Shown in pieces: positions 13,138-13,960 of a DNA stretch of 13,960 nt (positions are counted from its first letter, which is position 1; each line of letters opens with the position of its first letter). This DNA comes from Nitrososphaerota archaeon (GTDB lineage Archaea > Thermoproteota > Nitrososphaeria > Nitrososphaerales > JAPUIC01): NCBI GenBank assembly GCA_027297425.1, contig JAPUIC010000075.1:1-13960 (forward strand), in the 5' to 3' direction. The position numbers and the translations under genes were made by a program. The notes below the pieces were generated by a model that was not told the DNA's origin, searched no databases, and saw only the letters and a program-made list of their open reading frames with translations.

Positions 13138-13714
13138 GCGCGCTATCGTCGTAGGGATTCCTGGGGTAGGGAAGAGTACGATTGTGAATAAGACGGTGGA
13201 GCTTCTGAAGAAGCAGGGCTTAACTGCAAAATTTGTCATCTTTGGTTCTGTCATGTTCGATGAGGCGCTGAAGTTAGGTCTAGCAAAGCATCGGGATGAT
13301 ATGCGGAAACTCTCCGTAGATGAACAGACCAAACTCCAAGTCTTGGCTGCTTCTAATATCAAGAATACATCAGCAGAGGTCGTTATAGTTGATACACATC
13401 TCTTCATTCATACCCAAGAAGGTTATTGGCCAGGTATTCCTGAGAGTGTACTCAAGGCTCTGTCTCCTACACATCTTATTTGCTTAGAGGCCTCCCCCAA
13501 GGAAATAATGAGTAGGCGTGCCAGAGATGGGACTAGGTCTCGGGACCCAATAACGGAGGATGAGATTAATAGGGACCTACAACTGAGCAGAAGTATGCTG
13601 TCTACTCTAGCTATCTTATCCGGTGCGCCTATGTTATTAACATCGAATAATGAGGGTAAAGCAGATGAAACCGCGCGAAGTGTGGTAAAAGGCTTGGGGA
13701 TTAATCTTGGTTGA
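13124..13714 (+). CDS. adkA: Archaeal adenylate kinase AdkA
   Basis: A 196-residue adenylate kinase of the archaeal trimeric type, which interconverts ATP plus AMP and two ADP. The P-loop GIPGVGKST is at 11-19, followed by FVIFGSVMFDEALKLGL, the helix around LAKHRDDMRKLSVDEQ, the strand VVIVDTHLFIHT and a short lid region RRARDGTRSRDPITEDEI typical of AdkA; the long zinc lid of bacterial enzymes is absent. TTG 13124 is chosen for its GGTG Shine-Dalgarno; GTG 13115 would add three residues. It overlaps SecY by 14 bases and DUF106 by eight, so the three are translated in coupled fashion. The secY-adk-DUF106 order is common in archaea. It is unrelated in detail to the AK6-like kinase at the other end of the operon. 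Confidence 0.95.
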   Translation: MDVAKRAIVVGIPGVGKSTIVNKTVELLKKQGLTAKFVIFGSVMFDEALKLGLAKHRDDMRKLSVDEQTKLQVLAASNIKNTSAEVVIVDTHLFIHTQEGYWPGIPESVLKALSPTHLICLEASPKEIMSRRARDGTRSRDPITEDEINRDLQLSRSMLSTLAILSGAPMLLTSNNEGKADETARSVVKGLGINLG

Positions 13715-13960
13715 GCATATTCTAATTCCAGCATCCACTGCACTAGTGGTGATTACTGCTATGGGGCTCGCTTTGATGTCCAATTTGGTTACTAAGAAAA
13801 TGGTTGACATTAAGAGGGAGAAGAGGATTCATGCAGAGGTGGGTGCCTTCAACAAAGAGCTTAGAGCATCAGTAACAGCCAAGGACAAACCTAAAGAGAC
13901 GAAATTGAGGAAGCGAGAGAAATCGATGAGGGAACTTCAGTTGAAGACTTCAATGGGCAG
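13707..13960 (+). CDS. DUF106 / EMC3-like membrane protein (3' truncated)
   Basis: The frame from TTG 13707 stays open to the window end, giving 84 residues. It begins with one hydrophobic helix (about residues 5-27, LIPASTALVVITAMGLALMS), followed by a strongly charged, probably coiled-coil region with KKMVDIKREKR and KLRKREKSMRELQ. This pattern, and the location after adkA, match archaeal DUF106 proteins, members of the Oxa1/YidC/Alb3 superfamily related to EMC3 and TMCO1, which help insert membrane proteins. In full-length members the coiled coil sits between the first and later membrane helices, which lie beyond the window. It overlaps AdkA by eight bases; GGGGATT precedes the start. The family call rests on topology and context, so it is good but not certain. 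Confidence 0.82.
   Translation, partial: MVEHILIPASTALVVITAMGLALMSNLVTKKMVDIKREKRIHAEVGAFNKELRASVTAKDKPKETKLRKREKSMRELQLKTSMG

Overview
The window is archaeal chromosomal DNA. Most of it (about 3375 to 13960) is one long co-directional translation operon, equivalent to the distal S10 plus spc clusters. Genes found only in archaea and eukaryotes (S4e, L32e, L19e, the Rpp29 subunit of RNase P), an archaeal-type AdkA, a Sec61-like SecY and a DUF106/EMC3-like gene fix the domain. Sequence feel of L24 (start MKPTKTR, ending SNLLVT..N.DDK), S17 and L14 suggests a member of the Nitrososphaerota (Thaumarchaeota) or a close TACK relative. That lineage call is from recall, not from a search, and is only moderately secure.

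Left flank (1-3330). The 3' end of a thioredoxin gene (+) converges on an inositol-monophosphatase/FBPase-like gene (-). The latter diverges from an FAD-linked GlcD/AGPS-like oxidase (+), with TATA boxes 27 and 30 nt from the two ATGs, which suggests leaderless transcripts. The oxidase converges on an AK6/Fap7-type adenylate kinase (-). This kinase diverges from the ribosomal operon across a short spacer with a palindromic TATATA box.

Ribosomal operon (3375-11713). The order is L22, S3, L29, Rpp29 (rnp1), S17, L14, L24, S4e, L5, S14, S8, L6, L32e, L19e, L18, S5, L30, L15. Genes overlap or lie within a few bases of each other, and many start with TTG behind GGTG or GGAG Shine-Dalgarno sequences. 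The operon begins at L22: L3, L4, L23, L2 and S19, which usually precede it, are absent here. S14 (53 aa) is a short but clear gene.

Secretion and nucleotide block (11737-13960). SecY (10 TM segments), AdkA and the start of a DUF106 membrane protein follow, the usual tail of archaeal spc operons. The products therefore link ribosome assembly, tRNA processing, protein translocation and adenylate balance.

I see no mobile element, CRISPR, tRNA or rRNA, and no convincing new multi-gene system. The points of real interest are local. The L18 frame has no ATG, GTG or TTG start although its conserved N-terminus lies directly behind the L19e stop. L5 carries an in-frame 18-bp tandem repeat encoding a Lys/Thr/Ala tail. 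L32e has a long basic N-terminal extension. The AK6-like kinase has Lys where the Walker A Ser/Thr is expected.
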